Assembly (NCBI RefSeq): GCF_036881715.1
Contig: NZ_JBAKBF010000002.1
Coordinates: forward strand, 1 to 64,000
Reading direction: 5' to 3'
Source: Pannonibacter anstelovis
GTDB taxonomy: Bacteria > Pseudomonadota > Alphaproteobacteria > Rhizobiales > Stappiaceae
DNA length: 64,000 nt
In this document: piece after piece, positions 17,441 to 25,574 of the stretch
Numbering within the stretch: the first letter of the stretch is position 1
How the letters are laid out: every line of letters starts with the position of its first letter
Made by a program: the position numbers and the translations under genes
Notes under the pieces: model-generated
Told to the model about the DNA's origin: nothing
Seen by the model: the letters and a program-made list of their open reading frames with translations, nothing else
Database searches by the model: none

Positions 17441-17475
17441 GGGAAACTCCATGAAACAGAGAGCGGGACGGGTGC

Positions 17476-18048
17476 TCAACCCTTGACCGGGTGGACGATG
17501 CGCTTGAGCACGCCGTCCCGGGCGATGAAATGGTGCTTGAGGGCCGCGCCGATATGGGCGGCGAGCAGGGCAACGAGCGCCCAGGCGAACAGGCTGTGCA
17601 GCCCCTTGAACAGGCCCTCTGCTTCTTCCTTGCTGCCAAGAGCGGCTGGCACCGGCAGGTGCGGCACATGCAAGGTGTTGAAGAGGATGGTCGGGATGTT
17701 CCAGGGCGAAGCAGACACCATCAGCCAGCCGCTGAGGGGAATGGCGAGGATCAGCGCGTAAAGTCCGATGTGGCCGAGATGCGCGGCGGCCTTTTCCCAA
17801 GGGGCCATGCTGTCCGGCAGGGCCGGGGTGGGGTTCATGAACCGCCAGACGAGCCGCAGCACGGCAAGGGCCAGCACCACGAAGCCGATGGACTTGTGCA
17901 GCTGGAAAATGGCGAAGGTCGAGGGATCGGACATGGGCAGGCCGTCCATGTAGAGCCCGAGGCCGATCATGCCGATGATGAGCACGGCCATGGTCCAGTG
18001 GAATGCAATGGCCAGCCAGCCGTATCCTTTGGTGCTGTTGCGCATCAT
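17476..18048 (-). CDS. Cytochrome b561-family protein
   Basis: A 190-residue inner-membrane protein with four membrane helices and two b-type haems. Likely axial histidines include His17 (AFHWTM), His51 (QLHKSIG) and those in helices 3-4 (LHSLFAW, AHIGAALKHH). E. coli YodB/YceJ and the superoxide oxidase CybB share this fold and pass electrons between quinone and periplasmic acceptors. Its position between two YceI genes matches the yceJ-yceI pairing and suggests that the YceI proteins carry the quinone-like partner. Function beyond that is inferred. Confidence 0.9.
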   Translation of the reverse strand: MMRNSTKGYGWLAIAFHWTMAVLIIGMIGLGLYMDGLPMSDPSTFAIFQLHKSIGFVVLALAVLRLVWRFMNPTPALPDSMAPWEKAAAHLGHIGLYALILAIPLSGWLMVSASPWNIPTILFNTLHVPHLPVPAALGSKEEAEGLFKGLHSLFAWALVALLAAHIGAALKHHFIARDGVLKRIVHPVKG

Positions 18049-18107
18049 GGAATCTCTCCCTGCAGCATGCGCGCGGGGCAGCGCGTCACCGCCCCGCGCT
18101 TCAATGC

Positions 18108-18683
18108 TTACTGAGCCTTGGATGCCTCGGCATGCAGCACGATGGTCACGTCGTCACCCACATACGGGGTGTACATGTCCATGCCGAAGTCAGAGCGCTT
18201 GATGGTGGTGGTGCCGGCAAAGCCAACCCATGGCTTCTTTTCCATCGGGTGCTCGCCCATGGCGGTCACGGTCACGTCCAGCGTGGCAGGCTTGGTGACG
18301 CCCTTGATGGTCAGGTCGCCATCGATCTTCAGGGTCTGCTCACCGGTCTTGGTCACCTTGGTGCTCTTGAAGGTGGCTTCCGGGAATTTGGCGACATCGA
18401 AGAAGTCGGCGCTCTTGAAGTGGGTGTCACGTTCGGCCCAGAAGGTGTCCAGGCTATTGGTGTCGATCGTCATTTCGAGCGAGGAGTTCTCCGGCTGATC
18501 GGCATCGATCATCAGCTTGGCATCCCAGGTGCCGAAACGGCCGTCGGTGGTGGAATAGCCAAGGTGGTTGTAGGAGAACGAGAGGTTGGAATGGCTCTTG
18601 TCGAATTCATAGGCCACAGGAGCGGCCAGAACCGGCGCAGTCAGCAGGCCGAGAGCAAGGGCAGAGGCGGCAAGACGGATCAT
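18108..18683 (-). CDS. YceI-family periplasmic protein (upstream copy)
   Basis: A 191-residue exported protein with a signal peptide (MIRLAASALALGLLTAPVLA) and a YceI barrel (YEFDKSHSNLSFSYNHLGYS, then GRFGTWDAKLMID). The C-terminal part, KRSDFGMDMYTPYVGDDV, is typical of the group. It is the first gene of the YceI, b561, YceI operon; the cytochrome gene starts 59 bases after its stop. It resembles E. coli YceI more closely than the third gene does. Confidence 0.9.
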   Translation of the reverse strand: MIRLAASALALGLLTAPVLAAPVAYEFDKSHSNLSFSYNHLGYSTTDGRFGTWDAKLMIDADQPENSSLEMTIDTNSLDTFWAERDTHFKSADFFDVAKFPEATFKSTKVTKTGEQTLKIDGDLTIKGVTKPATLDVTVTAMGEHPMEKKPWVGFAGTTTIKRSDFGMDMYTPYVGDDVTIVLHAEASKAQ

Positions 18684-18989
18684 CAGAAATCTCCGGACAG
18701 AAAAGTGTCTGAACAGGGCGCTTTGTCGCAGCCCAAGCGACTATGTAATGATTTCTCCGCACTGCACAACTTGACGCACCGTTTCTAAATAGTGGACAGT
18801 GATCAAAATCGGACGCGAACAAGTAAAATATTATTGATCAATTGATCTTGCAGAAAACCCGTCTTTTCAAGCGGAAATATGGCAGCTTGACCCGTCTGTT
18901 TCCCGGCACCATATGAACCGAGCAGAGGACGGCCTCTGTCGCCCGGTCATGGGCGTCAGCATTCCGGGACGGCCCGCCACGAGGTCAAT
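18684..18989. other. Divergent control region of the YceI operon and sugE
   Basis: A 306-base gap. The left two thirds are AT-rich and should hold the YceI operon promoter, but no clear -35/-10 pair was settled on. The right end (18921-18984) is a guanidine-II riboswitch, listed separately. Confidence 0.6.
18921..18984 (+). promoter_or_regulatory. Guanidine-II (mini-ykkC) riboswitch ahead of sugE
   Basis: There are two hairpins, each capped by the diagnostic ACGG tetraloop. Hairpin 1 is CAGAGG-ACGG-CCTCTG (18923-18938) and hairpin 2 is CGGG-ACGG-CCCG (18965-18976), with about 26 bases between them. The ribosome site ACGAGG (18979-18984) starts three bases after hairpin 2, and the ATG of sugE is at 18990. 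In this class, guanidine binding pairs the two ACGR loops and frees the ribosome site. The downstream gene is exactly the expected type, a guanidinium exporter. Motif, spacing and gene context all agree. Confidence 0.9.
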
Positions 18990-19304
18990 ATGTCCTGGAT
19001 TTATCTGCTTGCTGCCGGAATTTTCGAAGTCGTCTGGGCCTATGCGATGAAGCTGTCAGACGGTTTCACAAGGCCTGTTCCAACCCTTGTCATGATCGCT
19101 GGCATGATCGGCTCCTTCGCGCTGCTAACGCTTGCCATGCGCGATCTGCCGCTTGGCACGGCTTACACCATCTGGACTGGCATTGGTGCTGTGGGCGCCT
19201 TTTTACTCGGCATCATCATGCTTGGCGAGGTGATCTCGCCTGCGCGTGTGGCGGCAGCGCTTCTCATCATCAGCGGCATGGTGCTGATGAAGCTCTCTTC
19301 TTGA
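18990..19304 (+). CDS. sugE: SMR-family guanidinium exporter (SugE/Gdx)
   Basis: A 104-residue inner-membrane protein with four helices that acts as an antiparallel dimer and exports guanidinium in exchange for protons. The central glutamate is in helix 1 (AGIFEVVWAYAMK). The SugE-type signatures are VVWA, LPLGTAYTIWTGIGAVGAF and LGE. These separate it from the EmrE/QacE drug branch. The guanidine-II riboswitch immediately upstream supports the substrate independently. A perfect 11-bp hairpin follows the stop. Confidence 0.95.
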   Translation: MSWIYLLAAGIFEVVWAYAMKLSDGFTRPVPTLVMIAGMIGSFALLTLAMRDLPLGTAYTIWTGIGAVGAFLLGIIMLGEVISPARVAAALLIISGMVLMKLSS

Positions 19305-19312
19305 GCTGACAC

Positions 19313-19348
19313 GTCTTCGGGCCAGAGCCTCTGCTCCGGCCCGAAGAC
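19313..19348. terminator. Bidirectional hairpin between sugE and thiolase
   Basis: A perfect 11-bp inverted repeat, GTCTTCGGGCC and GGCCCGAAGAC (19313-19323 and 19338-19348), lies between two converging genes, 9 bases from each stop. No long T-run flanks it. Confidence 0.65.
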
Positions 19349-19357
19349 AGCTTCAAA

Positions 19358-20524
19358 TCACTTCAGCGCCTGCAGGATCGACACATAGTTGGCGACAGCC
19401 GCGCCGCCCATGTTGAAGATGCCGCCGACTTCCGCATTCTTCACCTGAATGCCGCCAGCTTCCCCTGTCAGCTGCATGGCTGTGAGCACGTGCATGGACA
19501 CGCCCGTGGCGCCAATCGGATGGCCCTTGGCCTTCAGGCCGCCGGACGGGTTGACCGGCAGCTTGCCGTCCATTTCGGTCCAGCCCTCAAGGATGGCACG
19601 CGCGCCTTGGCCTTCCGGCGCAAGACCCATGGCCTCGTATTCGATCAGTTCGGCGATCGTGAAGCAGTCGTGGGTTTCCACAAAGGAGAGATCCTCCAGT
19701 CCCATCCGCGCCTGCGTCAGAGCCTGCCCCCAGGCGTGGCGGCAACCATCAAACTTCAGGATGTCGCGCTTGGACATGGGCAGAAAGTCCTGCACATGTG
19801 CGAGCGAACGGAAGGCGACGGCCTTCTTCATGCCAAGAGCAGTGGCCGTATCCGTCAGCACCAGCGCGGCAGCGCCGTCCGAGACGAGCGAGCAGTCCGT
19901 GCGCTTCAGCGGGCCTGCCACGAAGGGGTTCTTCTCGCCTTCGTTGCGGCAGAATTCGTAGCCGAGGTCCTTGCGCATCTGGGCGTAAGGGTTGTTGACA
20001 CCGTTCTTGTGGTTCTTGGCGGCAATGCGGGCGAGTGCGTCCGACTGATCACCGTGGCGCTGGAAATAGGCTTCTGCAATCTTGCCGAAGACACCAGCAA
20101 AGCCGCCTTGAACGTCACCTTCTTCAGCAAGATAGGAGGCTTTGAGCAGGTTGCGGCCAATCTCCGGTCCCGGCGTCGTGGTCATCTGCTCGACACCCAC
20201 GACCAGTACGAAACGCGCTGCGCCCGCACTGATGGCGCGTACGCCCATGTGAACCGCCGTGCTGCCGGTTGCGCAGGCGTTCTCCACGCGCGTCGCCGGG
20301 GTGAAGCGCAAGGCCGGGTCCGCTTGCAGCACCAGCGAGGCGGTGAAGTCCTGGGGCGAAAAGCCCCCGTTGAAATGACCGAGATAGATCTCGCCGATAT
20401 CCTTCGGCTCAAGTCCAGCGTCGCTGATGGCATCAACGGCCACCTTGACGATCATGCTCTCTACGGTTTCCTCCGCGTGCCGCCCAAAAGGCAGGTGCGC
20501 CCATCCAACGATTGCCGCTGTCAT
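19358..20524 (-). CDS. Thiolase-family acyl-CoA acetyltransferase (SCP-x-like)
   Basis: A 388-residue cytosolic enzyme of the thiolase fold. It has the acyl-accepting cysteine in VENACATGSTAVH, an ETHDCF segment, and the C-terminal histidine motif GHPIGATG. The pattern (CATGS, THDC, GHPIG) matches the SCP-x/lipid-transfer thiolase group, often active in degradation of branched or steroid-like acyl-CoAs. The exact substrate is unknown. The ATG at 20524 has GGAGG upstream and is preferred to one 11 codons earlier. No beta-oxidation partner is adjacent. Confidence 0.87.
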   Translation of the reverse strand: MTAAIVGWAHLPFGRHAEETVESMIVKVAVDAISDAGLEPKDIGEIYLGHFNGGFSPQDFTASLVLQADPALRFTPATRVENACATGSTAVHMGVRAISAGAARFVLVVGVEQMTTTPGPEIGRNLLKASYLAEEGDVQGGFAGVFGKIAEAYFQRHGDQSDALARIAAKNHKNGVNNPYAQMRKDLGYEFCRNEGEKNPFVAGPLKRTDCSLVSDGAAALVLTDTATALGMKKAVAFRSLAHVQDFLPMSKRDILKFDGCRHAWGQALTQARMGLEDLSFVETHDCFTIAELIEYEAMGLAPEGQGARAILEGWTEMDGKLPVNPSGGLKAKGHPIGATGVSMHVLTAMQLTGEAGGIQVKNAEVGGIFNMGGAAVANYVSILQALK

Positions 20525-20860
20525 TCCGGGATCCTCCACTGGCATCCGGCAGCTCAAGGCCGCGGATGTCCCTCTCTGTCACGGGGCAAAGCCTCAATTG
20601 ACTTTAACGTAACATATGCCGGTCCCGCGCCGCATGGCCAGCGGCTTTTGCCTCGTCTGTTTGGGGGAGTGCCGGACACAGCCAGCATCTGATTGCTCGC
20701 AAAAAATGTACCTGAGTGCTCCGCAGGTCATACGCCTGTCATCAAATGACCCGATAAGAGCGTCATTCCGTAACGTAAAAATTACTTAAAGTGTTGCCGA
20801 AAGTTCTGAGGCCGGACCCTGACGGGTCCGGCCTTTTATTCTCTGTGTGTGAGCTGATGG
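20525..20860. other. Intergenic region with an isolated terminator-like hairpin
   Basis: A 336-base gap between two leftward genes. It should contain the thiolase promoter. The only strong structure is the hairpin at 20810-20837, whose T-run points rightward. No protein gene was recognised. An unannotated rightward small RNA ending at that hairpin is possible but unproven. Confidence 0.5.
20810..20837 (+). terminator. Strong hairpin followed by TTTT on the plus strand
   Basis: A perfect 10-bp stem GGCCGGACCC/GGGTCCGGCC (20810-20819 and 20824-20833, loop TGAC) is followed by TTTTATT on the plus strand. No rightward gene precedes it. On the minus strand it lies 24-51 bases after the chemoreceptor stop, but there the following bases (TCAGAACTTT) are a poor T-run. 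It may serve the chemoreceptor, or end a rightward small RNA. Confidence 0.6.
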
Positions 20861-22543
20861 TCAGGCTGCAGCGAATTCACGCACGAATGTTTCCACCACC
20901 TGCCGCAATTCTCCGGCCTGCGAAGACAGGCCGCTGGAAAGGTTCAGCAGCGCATGGGAGGAAGACCCGGTCAGTTCGGCAGCTTCGCCGACGCGGGAGA
21001 TGTTCTCGGTCACTTCAGTGGTGCCGGAGGCGGCCTGCTGGCAGTTCCGGGCGATTTCCGACGTTGCGGCACCCTGCTGCTCCACCGCGCCGGCGATGGA
21101 CGAGGCTATCTCCTTGATACTTGTGATGACGCGCACGATTTCGTCCATGGACTGGATGGTGCCTTCCGTCGCCTGCTGGATTTCGCTCACCTTGGAGCCG
21201 ATTTCGTCGGTCGCCTTGGCGGTTTGGTCGGCCAGCTGTTTCACCTCGGCCGCCACAACGGCGAAGCCCTTACCGGCTTCGCCTGCGCGGGCGGCCTCGA
21301 TGGTGGCGTTCAGTGCCAACAGGTTGGTCTGATCGGCGATGCCCTTGATGAGGTTGATCACATCACCAATAGCTGCCGCAGCCGAAGCCAGCGTGCTGAT
21401 GCGGCTGCTGGAGGCCTGGGCCTCTTCGTAGGCCTTGTCGGCGACCTGCGCGGAATGGGAGACCTGTCCGTTGATCTCATGCACGGATGCAGCCATTTCT
21501 TCGGAAGAAGCAGCCACTGTCTGCACGTTGGCGGCCGCCTGTTCTGCTGCAGCAGCCACGGTCTGGGCCTGTTTCGAGGTCTGTTCCGCGGTCAGAGACA
21601 GGTTTCTGGCAGAGTCAGCCACTTCGCCGGAGGATTGGGCAAAGCTCGCCGAAAGGGCCTGCATGCGTGTCACGAAATCCTGCGCCAGATGCTCGCGGCG
21701 GGCAAGGGTTGCACGCTCTGTCTCTTCACGCGCAGCCTGTTCGCCCGCCAGGCGGCGGGCGTCACGCATGCGGTCACGCATGTAGAGCACGCTGGTGGCA
21801 ATGATGCCGATTTCGTCTGTCCGGCCTGCGGTTGAGACCTGCACCTCCAGATTTCCGTCCGCCATGGCACGCACATCCTGCGACAGGCCGGACAACGGTG
21901 CGGTGATTGAGCGCGAGAAGAACAAGGCGACAGCGCAAAGCGCGGCAATGATAAGAGCGATCAGCGTGCCCAGATACCAAAGCCGGTTCTGGAAGGCCTC
22001 GTCGATGTCATCAACATAAACACCTGTCGAAACCACCCAGTTCCAGGGCGTGAAAGGGGCGTCGTAGGAGATCTTCTCATAAGGGGTCTTGGACTCGTCA
22101 CCTGGCTTGGCAAAATAGTAAGACGTGTAACCGCCACCGGCCTTTGCATTGGCGATTTGCTGGCGAATGAACTGGTTGCCGGTTGCATCGGTTTCATTCA
22201 GGCGATACTTGCCCTCTAGATCTGCACGTATCCCATGCAGCACCGTGTTGCCGTCGAAGTCATAGACAAAGAGGTAGTTGTTGCCGTCAAACCGGGCGGT
22301 GTGGATCAGGTCCGCAGCGCGGGCCTTTGCCTCTTCAGCGGTGATTTCGCCTTTTTGGGCAGCTGCGTGGAAACCATTGATCTGTGTGACAGCAGTTTCC
22401 ACGACCCTGCGCACCGCTTCCTTGCGTTCCGAAAGCATGCTGTCGTGAATATCGACCAGGCACACAGCCGCAACAGCCAGAAGGCCAAGAACGAAAGCGC
22501 CGGTTTGCAGAAAAAGCCTGTTGCGTATCGAGAATGAAAACAT
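20861..22543 (-). CDS. Methyl-accepting chemotaxis protein with a Cache sensor
   Basis: A 560-residue chemoreceptor: membrane helix 1 (about 10-30), a periplasmic single-Cache domain (about 35-185, with NNYLFVYDFDGNTVLHG and WNWVVSTGVYVDDID), membrane helix 2, a HAMP region (with AMADGNLEVQV) and the cytoplasmic signalling hairpin. The tip shows IKGIADQTNLLALNATIEAA and GKGFAVVAAEVKQLA. Ligands of this Cache type are often short carboxylates or lactate, but none can be assigned here. Start 22543 opens at the membrane leader. A 7-bp hairpin (GCGGTGC/GCACCGC, 22561-22580) lies in the leader 17 bases upstream. Confidence 0.93.
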   Translation of the reverse strand: MFSFSIRNRLFLQTGAFVLGLLAVAAVCLVDIHDSMLSERKEAVRRVVETAVTQINGFHAAAQKGEITAEEAKARAADLIHTARFDGNNYLFVYDFDGNTVLHGIRADLEGKYRLNETDATGNQFIRQQIANAKAGGGYTSYYFAKPGDESKTPYEKISYDAPFTPWNWVVSTGVYVDDIDEAFQNRLWYLGTLIALIIAALCAVALFFSRSITAPLSGLSQDVRAMADGNLEVQVSTAGRTDEIGIIATSVLYMRDRMRDARRLAGEQAAREETERATLARREHLAQDFVTRMQALSASFAQSSGEVADSARNLSLTAEQTSKQAQTVAAAAEQAAANVQTVAASSEEMAASVHEINGQVSHSAQVADKAYEEAQASSSRISTLASAAAAIGDVINLIKGIADQTNLLALNATIEAARAGEAGKGFAVVAAEVKQLADQTAKATDEIGSKVSEIQQATEGTIQSMDEIVRVITSIKEIASSIAGAVEQQGAATSEIARNCQQAASGTTEVTENISRVGEAAELTGSSSHALLNLSSGLSSQAGELRQVVETFVREFAAA

Positions 22544-22918
22544 ACGTGCACCTGTGTGATGCGGTGCTTTGATGCACCGCTGGATACATGACGGGAATTC
22601 TAGTCTCGAATCCGCCTTATCTGCATGAATACTTGTCAAACTGTTACGCTTAGGTAAATGGATTTGATGTATTAATGGGGGTTTTCGAATATTTACTGAC
22701 GCAACGTAAGACAATATGGCGCTTGACTGAATTGCTAATGCCGCAGCGGAAGATTTTTGCGGCTGGCGATACTCCAGGAGCCAGAGTGGCCGGATGAGCA
22801 GGCTTGTTGCCAGTCACCTGGCCAAATGTTATCTGCGGCTTATTCCTGCCCCGGTGACGCAGTTGCGCAAACTCTGGTGGCAAGGTCCTCAAATGCGCAA
22901 AAGAGGCATGCGAATCCG
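22544..22918. other. Divergent region between chemoreceptor and glycosyltransferase
   Basis: A 375-base gap, AT-rich in the middle. It holds a perfect 7-bp inverted repeat with a 6-base loop at 22561-22580, in the leader of the chemoreceptor mRNA. Promoters for both flanking genes should lie here but no convincing -35/-10 pair was found. The in-frame extension of the rightward gene to 22757 lacks a ribosome site. Confidence 0.5.
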
Positions 22919-23665
22919 ATGACTGCTGCGGTCGAAATTCCCGGGACTGTCACGATCTGCGTCACCAGCTGCGGGCGGCTGGATCTGCTGGCCGAGACGC
23001 TTGCCTCCTTCCGCCGCTTCAACGCAGGCGGTAAATTTCTGATCCATGAGGATTCCAGGGATGACGCCGTCATCGATGAAGTGCGCCGGACCTACCCCTG
23101 GGCGGAAGTTATCTCCAGTCCCGAGCGCATGGGCCTGATGGCCTCCATCGACAGGCTCTATTCGACGGCCGCCACGCCCTATATTTTCCATCTGGAAGAT
23201 GACTGGCAGTTCGATGGCCCTGTCAACTGGGAAGCCGCGATCCGGGCACTGGAGACCCATCCGGAAATCGCCAATGTGTCGCTGCGCGCTTATGACGAGA
23301 TCAAGGAAAAGTTCCGGGAGAAGTCTGATCCGCTAACGGTGGATGGTGTTGATCTCCGCCTGATGCGTGCCGATGCTCATCCCGAGTTTTTCGGCTGGTC
23401 CAGCAATCCGGGGCTGATCACCAAGGCGCTGTACGAGTCCTATGCGCCCTTCGCCCAGCATTTCCACGACAAGATGTCGGCCGTCATCAAGCAGGATGGC
23501 AAGCGCGTTGCCTATCTGCTGCCGGGTGTTGCACGGCACATCGGCCAGAAACGCAACGTCACGGATCCAACAATGCCACCCCGGCCCAAGAGCAAGCTCG
23601 GCAAGCTGATGCGCTCCATCCGCAAGAAGCTCTATTACGCGGGCCTGCGCAAGGACCCGTTCTGA
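22919..23665 (+). CDS. GT-A-fold glycosyltransferase
   Basis: A 248-residue cytosolic protein resembling family 2 glycosyltransferases. It has a first beta strand TVTICVTSCGRLDLL, an acidic HEDSRDD segment, and a probable metal/nucleotide-sugar aspartate motif in YIFHLEDDWQF. A basic C-terminus (KSKLGKLMRSIRKKLYYAG) may hold it to the membrane. It is the first of three glycosyltransferase genes in a row, suggesting lipopolysaccharide or another surface glycan. Acceptor and donor are unknown. ATG 22919 is chosen with moderate confidence. Confidence 0.78.
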   Translation: MTAAVEIPGTVTICVTSCGRLDLLAETLASFRRFNAGGKFLIHEDSRDDAVIDEVRRTYPWAEVISSPERMGLMASIDRLYSTAATPYIFHLEDDWQFDGPVNWEAAIRALETHPEIANVSLRAYDEIKEKFREKSDPLTVDGVDLRLMRADAHPEFFGWSSNPGLITKALYESYAPFAQHFHDKMSAVIKQDGKRVAYLLPGVARHIGQKRNVTDPTMPPRPKSKLGKLMRSIRKKLYYAGLRKDPF

Positions 23666-23697
23666 AACGTGCTCTGCACGTAGAGATAAGGTGGATA

Positions 23698-23805
23698 ATG
23701 TTACCTAAGTTTCTCTATGGTTTTGTAAAAATTTGTAGTCTAGGCTTTTTTGCTATGAGTGTGTCTGCGGTTGCGGTTGCGTTTGCGTTTGGGGGAGGCT
23801 TTTAG
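23698..23805 (+). CDS. Possible 35-residue hydrophobic small protein
   Basis: A short frame, ATG at 23698 to TAG at 23805, is preceded by AAGGTGGATA, a plausible ribosome site. The product is hydrophobic and alanine/phenylalanine-rich (about residues 15-35), with one likely membrane segment and a GGGF end. The repeating GTTGCG/TTTGCG hexamers encode AVAVAFAF. It ends 5 bases before the GT25 start and shares that gene's AT-rich character. It could be a tiny membrane protein or a leader coupled to the next gene. No homologue is recognised. Confidence 0.35.
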   Translation: MLPKFLYGFVKICSLGFFAMSVSAVAVAFAFGGGF

Positions 23806-23810
23806 AGGTG

Positions 23811-24545
23811 ATGGATATCCCAATTTATCTTATCAATCTTGATAGAGATGCTAAGCGCCTTGCATTTGTTGATGGGCAGCTTAAGGAATTTGGTATCGCC
23901 TACACTAGGTTTTCTGCGTTTCTCGGTACGGACATTCCGGATTGGCTCAAGCCATTATTTCTCGATGGGAGCGGGCGAATTGCTGCTGAGCTAACAGCCG
24001 GTGAGGTTGGTTGTTATGCCAGCCATCTCGCCGTAATGAAGTTGATTGCAGAAGGGCAACGCCCTGCAGTAGTTCTCGAAGACGACATAAAGTTATATTG
24101 TGGCTTCTTAGATTATATTTCAATGGCTTTGGCGTCGGCCCCAAATGACATGGAAATGTTGAAGCTTACGCTGACTGAGGTGAGGAAAAGCTTTGTTGTG
24201 AGAGATCTCGGCTCTGGCCGCCATTTAGTTAAGTATCGAAAGGTGCCGTTGGGCGCGGGAGCGTATTTGATAACGCCTCTTGCGGCACAGAAATTCCTGA
24301 GCTTTAAATTGCAAAGGTCTATACCGTTTGATCAGGAATTTCGTCGTCCGTGGCACTCACCTTTGACTGTCTATGGTCTGACACCGCCCCCGATAGAACA
24401 AAATCACCAGCCGTCAGCAATTGAAACTTTTGGTCCGCTGCCTGTCAAAAGGCGTTTTCACAAACCTTCGTTCGCCCGTATACCTTATGAGATCGGATGG
24501 TTCATTGGTGCGTTAAGGTCTCAATTCAGCAAGGGGCGAATATAA
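23811..24545 (+). CDS. Family 25 glycosyltransferase (LPS biosynthesis type)
   Basis: A 244-residue protein with the GT25 opening PIYLINLDRDAKRLAFVDGQ, a mid-protein ECYASH-like turn (GEVGCYASHLAVMK) and the acidic PAVVLEDDIK (about 86-94), followed by GAGAYLITPLAAQKFL. Members add galactose or other sugars to lipopolysaccharide cores. Base composition is clearly lower in GC (about half, against well over 60% in the neighbours) and codon use differs, so acquisition by transfer is likely. ATG 23811 and GTG 23808 are both possible starts. Confidence 0.85.
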   Translation: MDIPIYLINLDRDAKRLAFVDGQLKEFGIAYTRFSAFLGTDIPDWLKPLFLDGSGRIAAELTAGEVGCYASHLAVMKLIAEGQRPAVVLEDDIKLYCGFLDYISMALASAPNDMEMLKLTLTEVRKSFVVRDLGSGRHLVKYRKVPLGAGAYLITPLAAQKFLSFKLQRSIPFDQEFRRPWHSPLTVYGLTPPPIEQNHQPSAIETFGPLPVKRRFHKPSFARIPYEIGWFIGALRSQFSKGRI

Positions 24546-24778
24546 CGGTGCATCTTTGCAGATCCGGGATATGTTCTGTCAGACCACATGCGTTTACTGC
24601 TCGCAGTTACAAGAACGGTTTGGATGCGCGTTGCCTTGCCAAAAGCCTGTTTATCCATCCCGCTTGATCCGGGCAAACTTTTCCGCAATACCTCGCAGCC
24701 GGGCAGCCCGTGACACAGAGCTTCCGGTTTCCGCCTGTCTGCCTGCTTTCAAGCCCGCTTCTCCCGTCTGGTGGCCGC

Positions 24779-25555
24779 ATGTCTGACGTTTCTGCCCCGA
24801 TCTCCGTCCTGATCCGCTGCTTCAACGAAGGAGACCGCATCGGCCGCACTTTACAGAGCGTGCAGGGGCTGGGGCGGGAGATCGTCGTCATCGACTCCGG
24901 CTCGACCGATGACACGGTGGCCATATGCCAGTCTTTCGGGGCACGGGTGATCAGCAATCCATGGGCCGGCTTCGGGCCGCAGCGGAGCTTTGGTGAAAAG
25001 CAGTGCCGCAATTACTGGGTCTTCTACATCGATGCCGATGAAGTGGTGACGCCGGAGCTGCGGCAGGAAATCGTTGACCTGTTCCGGAACGGAGACCCGC
25101 AGCACGCCTGCTATCTGGTGCGCAACACCATGGTGCTGCCAGGCGATGACCGGCCGCGCCCCTTTGCCGACTTCCGCAAGGTGCCCCGGCTGTACAATCT
25201 TAAACACGCCCGAATCCGGCTGGAGCCGTCCTACGACCGCATGGACGTGGATGAAGGCTTCACCACCGGCATCCTGAAGGGCCGTCAGCATCACTTCTCG
25301 TTCCGAACCTGGGGCCACGCGATTGCCAAGCTGAACTACACGTCAGATCTGGCGGCTGCCACACAGAAGAAAAAGAGCGGGTTGCTGCTGCGCCTGCGTC
25401 TTGTCACCGAGTTTCCGGTCGAGATGGTCAAGTATCTGATCATGCGGCGCTTCATCTTCGCAGGCTGGAAGGGCTACGCCTTTGCGACGATCCAGTCCTT
25501 TGGCCGGTTCGTGCGCATCCTCAAGATGCTCGACAAGCAGCGGGCTTCCAGTTGA
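24779..25555 (+). CDS. Family 2 glycosyltransferase, WaaE/KdtX-like
   Basis: A 258-residue GT-A enzyme. It has PISVLIRCFNEGDRIGRTL, VVIDSGSTDDTVAI and the DxD-containing FYIDADEVVTPELRQEI. These strongly resemble the lipopolysaccharide core beta-glucosyltransferases WaaE/KdtX/LgtF. The C-terminus is basic and hydrophobic (MRRFIFAGWKGYAFA), suggesting membrane association. GC content returns to that of the chromosome. The 233 bases between the GT25 stop and this start hold no recognisable gene. ATG 24779 is preferred to an upstream in-frame start at 24710. Confidence 0.85.
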   Translation: MSDVSAPISVLIRCFNEGDRIGRTLQSVQGLGREIVVIDSGSTDDTVAICQSFGARVISNPWAGFGPQRSFGEKQCRNYWVFYIDADEVVTPELRQEIVDLFRNGDPQHACYLVRNTMVLPGDDRPRPFADFRKVPRLYNLKHARIRLEPSYDRMDVDEGFTTGILKGRQHHFSFRTWGHAIAKLNYTSDLAAATQKKKSGLLLRLRLVTEFPVEMVKYLIMRRFIFAGWKGYAFATIQSFGRFVRILKMLDKQRASS

Positions 25556-25574
25556 GGGCACTGGGTCCGTCTGC

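Noticed and set aside
24556..24786. 76-codon frame between two glycosyltransferase genes
   Set aside because: No ribosome site, no domain, and it overlaps the start of the next gene.
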